Source of the DNA: Paracidovorax wautersii
GTDB lineage: Bacteria > Pseudomonadota > Gammaproteobacteria > Burkholderiales > Burkholderiaceae_C
Assembly (NCBI GenBank): GCA_009912175.1
Contig: WNDQ01000015.1
Location: 1 to 64,000, forward strand
DNA: 64,000 nucleotides
Direction of reading: 5' to 3'
The translations under genes and the position numbers were made by a program. The notes beneath the pieces are model-generated. The model saw only the letters and a list, made by a program, of their open reading frames with translations. It had not been told where the DNA came from and ran no database searches. Below, piece by piece: positions 26,716 through 35,316 of this stretch (its first letter is position 1; each line of letters begins with the position of its first letter).

Positions 26716-27522
26716 ATGATCCAACGACGATTTCTCCACGCACTGACCTTGCTGCTTGGCATGGCCGCGCTGATGGGCCACGCGGTGGCCGCGCCGCTGA
26801 AGATCGGCGTGTTTGCCGATTCGGTCGAGGTGGCGGCGCAGGAAGCCCGCAAGCAGGGCCTGGACGTGCAGCTCGTCGAGTTCACCGACTGGGCCACGCC
26901 CAACGTGGCACTGGACGCCGGTGACATCGACCTCAACTACTACCAGAACAGCAACTACCTGGCCAATGCCCTGCGCGAGAAGAACTTCAAATTCGTCAGC
27001 GTGCAGTCGGGCATCCTGTCCTACCTCGGGCTGTACAGCCTCAAGCACAAGACCCTGGCCGACCTGCCCAACGGCGCGCGGGTCGCGATCGCCAGTGACC
27101 CGGTGAACATCGGGCGCGGCCTGCGCCTGCTGCAGCATGCCGGGCTGATCAAGCTGCGCCCGGACACCGGCTTGCTCACGGGCTTCAAGGACATCGTGGA
27201 CAACCCGAAGAACCTGCGCTTCGTCGAGGTCGAAGGCCCGCAACTGGCGCGCGTCACGCCCGACGTGGGCCTGGCCCAGGGTTTCTTCCCGTATTTCATC
27301 ATCGCCTCCAAGTCCTTCGACGCCACCAAGGGTCTGGCCTACACCCGTTACGAGGACGACTCCTGGGCCATCCAGTTCGTGGCGCGCGCCGACAAGGCCA
27401 GCGATCCGCGCATCGCCCAGTTTCTGCAGGTCTACAAGAGCTCGCCCGCCGTGCGCAAGGCCATCGACGCGTTCTACCTGAACGACTCCAAGCTCTACCG
27501 CCTGACCTGGCTCAAAGACTGA
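26716..27522 (+). CDS. MetQ/NlpA-type periplasmic binding protein 3
   Basis: The 268-residue product has a signal peptide (residues 1-26, ending GHAVAAPLK) and the family motifs VEFTDWATPN and IASDPVNIGRGLRLL. It is the most divergent at the pocket: the usual FQH is replaced by NYYQNSNYL, removing the His that contacts methionine in characterised MetQ proteins, and the N-x-NYA position reads GFFPYFIIASKSF. No lipobox. It lies 32 bases downstream of metI in the same direction, so it is probably part of the same transcript. Confidence 0.9.
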   Translation: MIQRRFLHALTLLLGMAALMGHAVAAPLKIGVFADSVEVAAQEARKQGLDVQLVEFTDWATPNVALDAGDIDLNYYQNSNYLANALREKNFKFVSVQSGILSYLGLYSLKHKTLADLPNGARVAIASDPVNIGRGLRLLQHAGLIKLRPDTGLLTGFKDIVDNPKNLRFVEVEGPQLARVTPDVGLAQGFFPYFIIASKSFDATKGLAYTRYEDDSWAIQFVARADKASDPRIAQFLQVYKSSPAVRKAIDAFYLNDSKLYRLTWLKD

Positions 27523-27538
27523 TTTTTTAGAGGACTTC

Positions 27539-28366
27539 ATGCGTTTTTCGACACGGCTTGGCATGGCTGTCGCCAGCCTTGCGCTGCTGGCCGGCACCAC
27601 CTGGGCGCAGGCGCCGCTCAAGATCGGGGTGACGCCCGGGCCGCTGGCCGATTCGATCGAAGTCGCGGCGCGCGAGGCGCGCCAGCAGGGCATGGCGGTG
27701 CAGGTCGTCGAGTTCACCGACTGGACCACGCCCAACGCCGCCTTGGCAGCCAAGGACCTGGACGCCAACTACTTCCAGCACCACGCCTTCCTCGACAACG
27801 CCATCCGGCAGCGGGGTTACAAGTTCCGCAGCATCGGCGTCGGTTTGCAGGGCAGCCTGAGGTTGTACTCCGCGCGCTACCAGCGGCTGGAGGACGTGCC
27901 CAACGGTGCGCGCCTGGCCATTGCCGACGACCCGGCCAACCAGACCCGGGCGCTGAGTTTCCTGCGTGATGTCGGCCTGATCACGCTCAAGGTGCGCAAT
28001 CCGCGCGATATCTCGACCAACGACATCGCCAGTAACCCACGCCAGCTCAAATTCGTCGAGATTCCGGGCCCGCAACTGGTGCGCTCGTTCGAGGACGTGG
28101 ACCTCGAGGTTTCGCCGCCCAGCGGCTTCGTGACGGCCGGACGCAAGGACGTGGCCAACGCTGCGCTGCGTTATTCGCTGGACGACGACAGCTATTGGGC
28201 CATCCAGTTCGTGAGCCGCGACGACAACGCCGCCGATCCACGCCTGGCGAAATTCATCGCGATCTACAAGGCCTCGCCCGAGGTGCGCCAGCAACTGCAC
28301 GCGTCTTACGGCAGCAACCGCAACTTCTACCGCCTGGCCTGGCTGGCGGCAAAGCCTCAGCCATGA
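27539..28366 (+). CDS. MetQ/NlpA-type periplasmic binding protein 4
   Basis: The 275-residue product has a signal peptide (residues 1-21, ending [10 protein letters not shown]) and family motifs [26 protein letters not shown] and, altered, [15 protein letters not shown] in place of [10 protein letters not shown]. The N-x-NYA position reads [13 protein letters not shown]. No lipobox. It is 16 bases after binding protein 3. The four proteins are clearly different from one another, so this is an old family expansion rather than recent duplication. Confidence 0.9.
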   Translation: MRFSTRLGMAVASLALLAGTTWAQAPLKIGVTPGPLADSIEVAAREARQQGMAVQVVEFTDWTTPNAALAAKDLDANYFQHHAFLDNAIRQRGYKFRSIGVGLQGSLRLYSARYQRLEDVPNGARLAIADDPANQTRALSFLRDVGLITLKVRNPRDISTNDIASNPRQLKFVEIPGPQLVRSFEDVDLEVSPPSGFVTAGRKDVANAALRYSLDDDSYWAIQFVSRDDNAADPRLAKFIAIYKASPEVRQQLHASYGSNRNFYRLAWLAAKPQP

Positions 28367-28422
28367 AGGCGCGGGCGCTGGCGTTGCGCGAGGTTGGCGA
28401 TCCCGGGATTCTGAGCCGCTAA
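28363..28422 (+). pseudogene. 19-codon remnant resembling the start of a zinc/quinone oxidoreductase
   Basis: ATG at 28363 overlaps the stop of binding protein 4 and reads [19 protein letters not shown] to TAA at 28422. The pattern [13 protein letters not shown] is typical of the first strand of alcohol dehydrogenase/quinone oxidoreductase proteins, and it stops abruptly. It may be the relic of a deleted gene or simply spacer; the evidence is thin. Confidence 0.3.
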
Positions 28423-28445
28423 CCCTCTCTCCAGCAAAACCCATC

Positions 28446-29579
28446 ATGAGCGTCGACGTCTTCTGGTTCCTGCCCACCTCGGGCGATACACGCTACCTCG
28501 GCACGTCCGACTTCGGGCGCAAACCCACCTTCGAGTACCTGCACAGCATCGCCACCACGAGCGAGAACCTGGGTTACGACGGGCTGCTGATTCCCACCGG
28601 CAGTTCCTGCCTCGACCCGTGGGTGGTCGCGGCCAGTCTGGTGCCGGTCACACGGCGCATCAAGCTGCTGGTGGCGTTGCGCACCTCGCTGGGCGGGCCG
28701 GCGGCATCGGCGCGCCAGGCGGCCACGCTCGATGCGGCGCTGCAGGGGCGGCTGCTGCTCAATGTGGTGCCGGGCGGCGATGCGGTCGAGCTCGAAGCCG
28801 ACGGCGTTTTCCTCGACCATGACGCGCGTTATGCCAATGCCGACGAGTTCCTGACGATCTGGCGCCGGCTGCTGCAGGGTGAAACCGTCGACCACGACGG
28901 GCGTTTCTACAAGGTGCGCGGCGCCCGGAATTTTTTTGCGCCCGTGCAAAAGCCCCATCCACCGCTGTACTTTGGCGGCTCGTCCGATGCCGCGCACGAC
29001 CTGGCCGCCAGGCAGGTCGATGCCTATCTGACCTGGGGCGAGCCACCGGCCGCCGTGGCCGAAAAATTTGCCGACATCCGCCGCCGTGCCGCCCAGCACG
29101 GCCGCACCGTGCGGCTGGGCGTGCGCCTGCACGTCATCGTGCGCGAGACCAACGACGAGGCCTGGGCCGATGCCGAACGCCTGATCAGCCACCTGAGCGA
29201 CGACGACATCGCGCGGGCGCAGCAGAACTACGCGCGCATGGACTCCGTGGGCCAGGCGCGCATGGCTGCGCTGCACGGCGGGCGGCGCGACCAGCTTGAA
29301 GTGGCGCCCAACCTGTGGGCCGGCGTGGGCCTGGTGCGCGGCGGTGCCGGCACGGCGCTGGTGGGCGATGCCAAGACCGTGGCCGCGCGCCTGCAGGAGT
29401 ACGTGGACGCGGGCGCCGATACCTTTGTGCTGTCGGGTTATCCGCACCTGGAGGAGTCCATCCGTTTTGCCGAGCTGGTGTTTCCGCTGCTGGGCAAAGC
29501 CGCCGTGACCGACCGTGACAACGCCCAGACCGGCGGTGCCTTCGATGTGCGCGCAGGGCGGGCCCCTGTGCGGCCGTGA
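28446..29579 (+). CDS. ssuD: SsuD-type FMNH2-dependent alkanesulfonate monooxygenase
   Basis: The 377-residue bacterial luciferase-like (LLM class) protein starts [19 protein letters not shown]. SsuD features are [18 protein letters not shown] (active-site Cys region), [17 protein letters not shown] and [11 protein letters not shown]. SsuD uses reduced FMN and O2 to release sulfite from alkanesulfonates. It follows the metN/metI binding-protein operon and precedes an SfnB-like gene, with a flavin reductase nearby, so the cluster probably scavenges sulfur from organic compounds. A weak hairpin around its stop (29573-29584) is followed by T tracts at 29591-29605 and may attenuate transcription. 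Confidence 0.9.
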   Translation: MSVDVFWFLPTSGDTRYLGTSDFGRKPTFEYLHSIATTSENLGYDGLLIPTGSSCLDPWVVAASLVPVTRRIKLLVALRTSLGGPAASARQAATLDAALQGRLLLNVVPGGDAVELEADGVFLDHDARYANADEFLTIWRRLLQGETVDHDGRFYKVRGARNFFAPVQKPHPPLYFGGSSDAAHDLAARQVDAYLTWGEPPAAVAEKFADIRRRAAQHGRTVRLGVRLHVIVRETNDEAWADAERLISHLSDDDIARAQQNYARMDSVGQARMAALHGGRRDQLEVAPNLWAGVGLVRGGAGTALVGDAKTVAARLQEYVDAGADTFVLSGYPHLEESIRFAELVFPLLGKAAVTDRDNAQTGGAFDVRAGRAPVRP

Positions 29580-29622
29580 ACGGCTCGCGCTTTTTTTATT
29601 TTTTTCCGACCTGAGACCATCC

Positions 29623-30867
29623 ATGCCAGCACAACAACCCATCACCCAAGGCTGGGGCGAAGGCCCCAGCGAGCGCTACGAAGCCCTGGCCCAACGCTTT
29701 CGCCCCGTGTTCGCCGAGATCCGCGCCGGCGCTGTCGAACGCGAGCTTCAGCGCCGCCTGCCGCATCAGGAAATCCGCCGCCTGGCTGCGGCCGGCCTGA
29801 CCGCCGTGCGCGTGCCCACCGAATTCGGCGGCGCCGGTGCGAGCCTGCCCGAGCTGTTCAATCTGCTGATCGAGCTGGGCGAGGCCGACTCCAACGTCGC
29901 GCAGTCCATTCGCGCGCACCTGGGCTTTGTCGAGATCGTGCTCAATTCAAGTCGCAGCGCCTGGCGCGAGACCTGGCTGCGCCGGCTGGCCGCGGGCGAG
30001 CTCGTTGGACCGGGCCGTGGCGAGACGGGCGAGGTGCAGCAAGGCGCGCTGCAGACCCGGCTGTATCAGCGCGACGGCCAGTGGTTTCTGGACGGCCGCA
30101 AGTTCTATTCGACGGGCTTGCTCTACGCCGACTGGGCCGACGTGGGCGCCACGGGCGAAGACGGACTGTCCTATGCCGTGGTGGTGCGCCGCAGCGACGA
30201 AGGCGTGCAGCCGCTCGACGACTGGAACGGCTTTGGCCAGCGGCTGACGTCCAGCGGCACCACGCATTACCGCAACGTGCCGGTCGATCCGTCGGAAATC
30301 CGGCCGGACGAGGAGCGTTTCCCTTATTCGCAGGCCTTTTTCCAGCTGGTGCACCTGGCCACCATCGCGGGCATCGGCCGCGCCATCAGCAGCTAGACCG
30401 CCGAGGCGGTGCGCGAACGCAAGCGCAGCTTCAGCAGCGGCAATGCCGCGCTGGTGCGCCACGATCCGCAGATCCTGGAAGTCGTGGGGCGGCTGCGCGC
30501 GGCGGCCTACAGCGCCGGCGCCATCGTGCAGCACAACGCACGTGCGCTGGAGCGGGCCTGGGCGGCGAGCCAGAGCGGCGACGCCACCGCGATCGAGGAC
30601 ACGCGGGCCCTGGCCGACCTGGAGATCGCGCAGTCCCAGTCGGTCGTGATCGAACTCGTCCTGCAGGCATCCTCGCACCTGTTCGATGCGCTGGGCGCGT
30701 CGTCGACGCTGGTGCCCAAGGGACTGGACCGCTTCTGGCGCAACGTGCGCACGCTGGCCACGCACAACCCGCGCATCTACAAGGACCGCATCGCGGGTGA
30801 CTTCGCGGTCAATGGCACGCCGGCGCCGGCGCAGTGGAAGATCGGGGTGGTGGGGGCCTCGCAATAA
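29623..30867 (+). pseudogene. SfnB/DszC-like acyl-CoA dehydrogenase-family monooxygenase with in-frame TAG
   Basis: From ATG 29623 one frame reads a 414-codon acyl-CoA dehydrogenase-fold flavoprotein: FGGAGASLPELFNLLIELGE, then SIRAHLGF, FLDGRKFYSTG, a C-terminal helical domain and NPRIYKDRIAGDF near the end. It is interrupted by TAG at 30394-30396 (codon 258), inside GIGRAISS*TAEAVRERKRS. The frame is unchanged on both sides, so a single C-to-T change of CAG would explain it. The family uses reduced flavin to oxidise sulfur compounds (SfnB in dimethyl sulfone use, DszC on dibenzothiophene), fitting the neighbouring ssuD and ssuE. A truncated 257-residue product would lack the C-terminal flavin-binding helices. 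Confidence 0.8.
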
Positions 30868-30872
30868 AAAAA

Positions 30873-30894
30873 CCCGATGGCTCAAGCCATCGGG
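30873..30894 (-). terminator. rho-independent terminator behind the flavin reductase gene
   Basis: CCCGATGGC (30873-30881) pairs with GCCATCGGG (30886-30894) around a 4-base loop. Read leftwards, the stem is followed by a run of seven T, so it mainly terminates the minus-strand gene; it also sits directly after the SfnB-like gene. Confidence 0.85.
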
Positions 30895-30929
30895 GCGCGG
30901 TGGTGGGGCAGGGCGATGGCTTTGCCGGT

Positions 30930-31526
30930 TCAGGCCACCCGAAGCTGCTGCGCCACCGGTGCGCGGCGGTGCGCCTCGAACAGCGGCACGGCGCGTTCGA
31001 CCGCCAGCTGGATGCGCGCCTGCAGGTGGGCGCTGCTGATGTCGTAGCCGTCGAAGTCGGCGGTCGCGCCGTACACGCCGATGGGCAGCGTGATCGACTG
31101 CAGAAAGCTGAAGAGCGGGCGCAACTGGTGGTCGATCACCAGCGCGTGGCGGTCGCTGCCGCCGGTGGCCGCCAGCAGCACGGGCGTGTTGGCCAGCGCG
31201 TCGATGCCGACCAGGTCGAACAGGTGCTTGAAGTGGCCGGGCAGGCCGCCGCGGTAGACGGGCGTTGCGGCGATGATCAGGTCGGCGTTTTCGATGGCCT
31301 GCAGCTGGGTTTCGATGTGCGCGGGCAGTTCGCCGCGGCCGAGCGCGGCGCCCAGGTCGCGCGCGATGTCGGCCAGGTTGACGACTTCGGCCTGCAGATG
31401 CAACTGGCCTTGCAGGCCATCGATCAGGGCTTGGGCCAGCACGAGGGTGCGGGAGGGCGCAAAGCTGCTGCCGGAAACGGCAACGACCTTGAGTGCGGGG
31501 GGCGTGGCGGTGGGGGAGGAACTCAT
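30930..31526 (-). CDS. ssuE: SsuE/MsuE-type NAD(P)H-dependent FMN reductase
   Basis: From ATG 31526 the 198-residue flavodoxin-fold protein shows VVAVSGSSFAPSRT (FMN phosphate loop), the NAD(P)H:FMN reductase motif IIAATPVYRGGLPGHFKHLF and LLAATGGSDRH. It supplies FMNH2 to the SsuD- and SfnB-type monooxygenases encoded on the opposite strand next door. The much longer open frame upstream is a shadow of plsY and was not used. Convergent with the SfnB-like gene. Confidence 0.92.
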   Translation of the reverse strand: MSSSPTATPPALKVVAVSGSSFAPSRTLVLAQALIDGLQGQLHLQAEVVNLADIARDLGAALGRGELPAHIETQLQAIENADLIIAATPVYRGGLPGHFKHLFDLVGIDALANTPVLLAATGGSDRHALVIDHQLRPLFSFLQSITLPIGVYGATADFDGYDISSAHLQARIQLAVERAVPLFEAHRRAPVAQQLRVA

Positions 31527-31775
31527 GACGATGAGCGTCGACGACGCTGGACGGAAAGAAATACCAGCCAGCTTGCGCGTGTGGCGGGCTTTTGCCAACG
31601 ATGGTTTGTTCACTAGGTCATCCGTTTTCCGAGCATGGCCGGCGCAGCGCGTTTCGTCCAGGCGCATGCTGGCAGAATGCCTGGGTTTGCGTCGGCCTTG
31701 CCGCCGGCGGTGGCGCCCCGCGCCGCTTTTGTCTTCACGCCTACCGTGCCCGAATTTCTCGCCGAGGGATCCGTC

Positions 31776-32471
31776 TTGCTGTCCGACCTGATTTTTCCGT
31801 TGCTGGCCGCCCTGCTGGCCTACCTGATCGGCTCGCTGAGCTTTGCCGTCATCGTCAGCCGCGCCCTGGGGCTCAACGACCCGCGCCAGTACGGCAGCGG
31901 CAACCCGGGCGCGACCAATGTGCTGCGCTCGGGCAGCAAACTGGCGGCGGTGCTCACGCTGCTGCTGGATGCCGCCAAGGGTTGGCTGCCGGTGTGGGCT
32001 GTGGGCGTCTGGGGCCCTGCCCATGGCCTGCATGAAGGCACGCAGGCGCTGGTCGCCCTGGGCGCTTTCCTGGGGCATCTCTACCCGGTGTTCTTCCGCT
32101 TCAAGGGTGGCAAGGGCGTGGCCACGGCCGCGGGCGTGCTGCTGGGCATCGACGGCTGGCTGGGCCTGTTCGTGCTGCTGACCTGGCTGGCCGTGGCGGT
32201 GGTCTCGCGCTACTCGTCGCTGGCCGCGCTGGTCGCGGCCATTGCCGCGCCGCTGGCCTTTCTGCTGGCCGACGGCGCCTGGTGGCGGGCCGACCGCTGG
32301 CTGGTCCTGGCCGTGGTGGCCATGAGCGCTCTGCTGATCTGGCGCCACCGCGCCAACATCGGCCGCCTGATGCGTGGCCAGGAATCGCGCCTGGGCAGCA
32401 AGGACAAGAGTGCCAGTCCCGCCGGCGGCCAGCCGGGCGCAGGAAAATCCAAACCCAAGCCGCGGCACTGA
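31776..32471 (+). CDS. plsY: glycerol-3-phosphate acyltransferase PlsY
   Basis: The product is an integral membrane enzyme with conserved PlsY motifs: [11 protein letters not shown], then [16 protein letters not shown], the phosphate-binding [10 protein letters not shown], and a final RHRANI.RL segment. It transfers an acyl group from acyl-phosphate to glycerol 3-phosphate, the first step of phospholipid synthesis. I chose TTG at 31776 because GAGG lies 7 bases upstream and the first helix ([15 protein letters not shown]) then begins at once; the frame is open to 31635 and a GTG at 31746 is an alternative. The C-terminal tail is Lys/Gly/Pro-rich. About 231 residues. Confidence 0.9.
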   Translation: MLSDLIFPLLAALLAYLIGSLSFAVIVSRALGLNDPRQYGSGNPGATNVLRSGSKLAAVLTLLLDAAKGWLPVWAVGVWGPAHGLHEGTQALVALGAFLGHLYPVFFRFKGGKGVATAAGVLLGIDGWLGLFVLLTWLAVAVVSRYSSLAALVAAIAAPLAFLLADGAWWRADRWLVLAVVAMSALLIWRHRANIGRLMRGQESRLGSKDKSASPAGGQPGAGKSKPKPRH

Positions 32472-32545
32472 GCCGCCCCTTCCTTCCGCGCGGCGGCCCG
32501 AGCGGCCGGCCGTTTTTGCAACCCGATCGAAAGAGCAACACCACC

Positions 32546-32908
32546 ATGGCAGATTTTCAGCGCCTGCACGTCGAGTCCCGCTGGTCCGAGCTGGCCATCC
32601 ACAACGGCGTCGTCTACCTGGCCGGCCAGGTGCCGGACGACCCGAGCGAGGACATCCAGGGCCAGACCCGCCAGGTCCTGGGCATGATCGACCGCCTGCT
32701 GGCCCAGGCCAACAGCGCCCGCTCGCGCCTGCTGCGTGTGCAGATCTACCTGCGCAACATCGAGGACATCGGCGCCATGAACGAGGTCTGGGACCAATGG
32801 ATCGGCGAAGTGCCCGGCCACGCCCCGCCACGCGCCACCGTCGAAGCCCGCCTGGCCAACCCCGACTACCTCATCGAAGTCGTCGCCACCGCCGCGCAGA
32901 TCGACTGA
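32546..32908 (+). CDS. RidA family protein
   Basis: The 120-residue YjgF/RidA fold has VVYLAGQVPDD near residue 26, a QTRQVLGMIDRLL helix and the ligand-binding PPRATVEARLANP segment with the conserved Arg. RidA-type enzymes hydrolyse reactive enamine/imine intermediates. Whether this member is a deaminase of the RidA group proper or another Rid subgroup is not resolved. It is 74 bases after plsY and ends at a strong terminator. Confidence 0.87.
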   Translation: MADFQRLHVESRWSELAIHNGVVYLAGQVPDDPSEDIQGQTRQVLGMIDRLLAQANSARSRLLRVQIYLRNIEDIGAMNEVWDQWIGEVPGHAPPRATVEARLANPDYLIEVVATAAQID

Positions 32909-32928
32909 CGGCCTGCGCCGCCAGCCCT

Positions 32929-32976
32929 CTGAACGACAAAGGCCCGCTGGCAACACAGCGGGCCTTTGTCGTTCAG
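32929..32976 (+). terminator. long perfect hairpin terminator after the RidA gene
   Basis: A 21-base arm at 32929-32949 is perfectly complementary to 32956-32976, with a 6-base loop. The stem ends with T-rich bases rather than a separate T tract, so it may act in either direction. Confidence 0.65.
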
Positions 32977-33007
32977 ACGAACCGAAGATTGCGAGGCCCT
33001 TCAAGTC

Positions 33008-33078
33008 GCAGCGTGGACGGGCTTTGCCCGTTCACGGCTGCGGCCCCCCAGTGGGGGGAAGAGCCGAAGGCGCTTCGG
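33008..33078. repeat. array of three adjacent hairpins downstream of yajQ
   Basis: Three back-to-back stem-loops are visible: GACGGGC/GCCCGTT with flanking pairs (33008-33041), CCCCCC-AGT-GGGGGG (33044-33058) and CCGAA-GGCGC-TTCGG (33064-33078). No T tract follows on either strand. The block looks like an intergenic palindromic repeat of the kind scattered in many proteobacteria, but only one copy is seen in this window. Confidence 0.5.
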
Positions 33079-33092
33079 GGGGGCGTCTGGGC

Positions 33093-33578
33093 CTAGTCCC
33101 TGAAGTTGTTGAAGTTCACCGGCACGTCCGTCACATCCTTGCGGATCAGCGCCATGGTGGCCTGCAGGTCGTCGCGCTTGGCGCCGCTCACGCGCACCGA
33201 ATCGCCCTGAATGGCGGCCTGCACCTTGATCTTGCTGTCCTTGATCAGGCGCTGGATCTTCTTGCCCAGTTCGGCTTCGATGCCGTTGCGGATCTTGATC
33301 ACCTGCTTGACCTTGTCGCCGCCGATCTTCTGGGGCTTTTCGAGGTCGAGAAAACGCACGTCGACGTTGCGTTTGGTGAGCTTGTTGCGCAGGATGTCCT
33401 CGACCTGCGTGAGTTGGAACTCGGCGTCGCCGAACAGCGTGATTTCCTTGTCCTTGAGTTCGATGGCGGCCGAGGTGCCCTTGAAGTCGAAACGGGTGCC
33501 GATTTCCTTGGCGGCGTTGTCCACGGCGTTTTTGACCTCGACGAAATCGGCTTCGCAAACGATGTCGAAAGAAGGCAT
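33093..33578 (-). CDS. yajQ: YajQ family cyclic-di-GMP-binding protein
   Basis: The 161-residue product begins [20 protein letters not shown] and keeps the YajQ core [19 protein letters not shown], the KIQAAIQG-like strand [16 protein letters not shown] and the FNNFRD end. It has two RRM-like lobes. Members bind nucleic acid or cyclic-di-GMP; in Xanthomonas one acts as a c-di-GMP effector with a LysR regulator. The start at 33578 rather than 33599 is chosen because MPSFD is the conserved N-terminus. Confidence 0.93.
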   Translation of the reverse strand: MPSFDIVCEADFVEVKNAVDNAAKEIGTRFDFKGTSAAIELKDKEITLFGDAEFQLTQVEDILRNKLTKRNVDVRFLDLEKPQKIGGDKVKQVIKIRNGIEAELGKKIQRLIKDSKIKVQAAIQGDSVRVSGAKRDDLQATMALIRKDVTDVPVNFNNFRD

Positions 33579-33650
33579 GAGAGTGGATCCTGGATGCAAG
33601 CGCCGGGCGCACGACGAGGGTGCGCCGGCCGGGTGAGAAAATAGCGGAAT

Positions 33651-34691
33651 ATGTTAGTCGAGAATCAGGTCCCCCTCCAGCGCTACAACACCTTCGGCAT
33701 CGTCGCCAAGGCGCAGACGCTGGTGCGCATCCGCGGCGAGGCGGACATCTATGGCCTGCTGGCCGACCCGGCCCTGGCCGCCGTGCCCAAGTTCATCCTG
33801 GGCGGCGGCAGCAACATCGTGCTCACGGGCGACGTGCGCCCGCTGGTGCTCAAGGTCGAGATCGCCGGGCGGCGCCTGGTGCAGGAAACCGAGCGCGCCT
33901 GGATCGTCGAGGCCGGCGCGGGCGAGCTCTGGCACGACGTCGTCGCGTGGACGCTGGAGCAGGGCTATGCCGGCCTGGAAAACATGGCGCTGATCCCCGG
34001 CACGGTGGGCGCCGCGCCGGTGCAGAACATCGGGGCCTACGGCGTCGAGCTGCAGGACCGCTTCGATTCGCTCGACGCCATCGACCTGCGCACGGGCGAG
34101 GCCTTCACGCTCGATGCCGTGCAGTGCGGCTTTGGCTACCGCGACTCGGTGTTCAAGCACGCACCGGCCCAGCCCGGCGACCTGGGGCTGGCCGGCTGCG
34201 CGCTGATCACGCGGGTGCGCCTGCGCCTGCCCAAGCCCTGGAAGCCCGAGCTGGGCTACCTCGACCTGCAGCGGCGGCAGGAGGAAACCGGCGTCGAGCA
34301 TCCGTCGGCGCGCGACATCTTCGGCTGGGTCTGCGACATCCGCAGCAGCAAGCTGCCGGACTGGCGTGTGCTGGGCAACGCCGGCAGCTTCTTCAAGAAC
34401 CCGACCGTCACGGCCGACCAGTGCGCCGACATCATCGGGCGCGAGCCGCGCATCGTGCATTACCAACTCGACGACGGCCGTTTCAAGCTCGCCGCCGGCT
34501 GGCTGATCGACGCCTGCGGCTGGAAGGGCAAAAGCGTGGGCCACGCGGCCGTGTACGACCGCCAGGCGCTGGTGCTGGTCAACCGGGGCGGCGCGACGGG
34601 TGGCGAGGTCGTCACGCTCGCACGCGCCATTCAGACCAGCGTGTACGAGCGCTTCGGCATCCGGCTGGAGCCCGAACCGGTGATCGTCTGA
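33651..34691 (+). CDS. murB: UDP-N-acetylenolpyruvoylglucosamine reductase
   Basis: The 346-residue type I MurB has the FAD domain ([39 protein letters not shown]), the catalytic Ser in [10 protein letters not shown] (about residue 245) and the C-terminal Glu in LEPEP. It uses NADPH to make UDP-MurNAc for peptidoglycan. The gene diverges from yajQ with 72 bases between starts, which must contain both promoters. Confidence 0.96.
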   Translation: MLVENQVPLQRYNTFGIVAKAQTLVRIRGEADIYGLLADPALAAVPKFILGGGSNIVLTGDVRPLVLKVEIAGRRLVQETERAWIVEAGAGELWHDVVAWTLEQGYAGLENMALIPGTVGAAPVQNIGAYGVELQDRFDSLDAIDLRTGEAFTLDAVQCGFGYRDSVFKHAPAQPGDLGLAGCALITRVRLRLPKPWKPELGYLDLQRRQEETGVEHPSARDIFGWVCDIRSSKLPDWRVLGNAGSFFKNPTVTADQCADIIGREPRIVHYQLDDGRFKLAAGWLIDACGWKGKSVGHAAVYDRQALVLVNRGGATGGEVVTLARAIQTSVYERFGIRLEPEPVIV

Positions 34692-34702
34692 TCGCCAGAA
34701 GG

Positions 34703-34735
34703 CCAGCGGCCCTCGCAAGGAAGGAAGGGCGCTGG
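34703..34735. terminator. hairpin between convergent murB and hsp20
   Basis: CCAGCGGCCCT (34703-34713) pairs with AGGGCGCTGG (34726-34735) with one bulged G. There is no T tract, so efficiency is uncertain, but the position between two convergent stops suggests a shared terminator. Confidence 0.4.
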
Positions 34736-34745
34736 CGCGGACTCC

Positions 34746-35129
34746 TCAGTCGATCTGCAGGGACGTTGCCGTGCTTTGCGGCGCCTTCTTGGCCAGCTTG
34801 AGCGTCAGCACACCGTGTTCGAGCCGGGCCGAGCTGGCGGCCGCGTCGATGGCCTGCGGGAACTCATAGGCGAGCTTGACCTTGCGCGGCGCTTCTTCGG
34901 TGCTGGCGATGCGCAGCACGGCACCCTCGATGTCGATGGCCAGTTGTTCCTTGGCCAGGCCGGGCAGGTCGACGGAGAGGGTCCAGGTGGCCTCGTCCTC
35001 GTTGAAGCGGGCCGAGGCGGGACGCCCGGCGGCATGCACGGTACCGCCAATGAAACGTTCGAACGAGCGGTCGAAGGAGCGCAGGGCGGGCGAGTAGCTG
35101 AGGGTGCGCAGAGTCGGGGTCAGAAACAT
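34746..35129 (-). CDS. Hsp20/alpha-crystallin family small heat-shock protein
   Basis: The 127-residue product has a short N-terminal arm containing SFDRSFERF, an alpha-crystallin beta-sandwich (WTLSVDLPGLAKEQLAIDIE, then a YEFPQAID edge) and LEHGVLTLKLAKK, the family's final strand. Such proteins hold unfolding proteins for refolding. A heat-shock sigma32 promoter was looked for upstream and not convincingly found. Convergent with murB. Confidence 0.9.
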   Translation of the reverse strand: MFLTPTLRTLSYSPALRSFDRSFERFIGGTVHAAGRPASARFNEDEATWTLSVDLPGLAKEQLAIDIEGAVLRIASTEEAPRKVKLAYEFPQAIDAAASSARLEHGVLTLKLAKKAPQSTATSLQID

Positions 35130-35239
35130 GGTGAACCTTCCAGTGAGGGATCAACGAGGGCAACAAGGTCGCGGCGGCGGGATGAACCGGTTCTGAGGTC
35201 GCCGGCACCCGTCTCGCTTGATCCCCATCTGTGAGTCCG

Positions 35240-35264
35240 GCCCTTGATTTCAAGGGCTTTTTTT
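35240..35264 (+). terminator. orphan rightward terminator with no gene in front of it
   Basis: GCCCTTG (35240-35246) and CAAGGGC (35251-35257) with a 4-base loop are followed by seven T (35258-35264), a textbook rho-independent terminator on the plus strand. No plus-strand gene ends here: the 187-base gap 35130-35316 separates two minus-strand genes. A short plus-strand RNA ending here is possible. Confidence 0.6.
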
Positions 35265-35316
35265 GTCACGCGGCGGTTCTTGAAATTCCGCGATCCGGCC
35301 GCAGACGGTGCTGGAT

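Noticed and set aside
30394-30396. Stop-codon readthrough or an unusual amino acid at the TAG of the SfnB-like gene
   Set aside because: The codon is TAG, not a selenocysteine TGA, no recoding signal is visible, and nothing suggests pyrrolysine in this kind of bacterium.
31527-32831. A 633-residue form of the flavin reductase
   Set aside because: The upstream part is the antisense of plsY and ridA; the flavodoxin-like fold needs only the 198 residues from 31526.
35130-35290. A sigma32 heat-shock promoter for hsp20
   Set aside because: CTTGAAA and CCCCAT-like pieces occur but on the wrong strands or with wrong spacing relative to each other.
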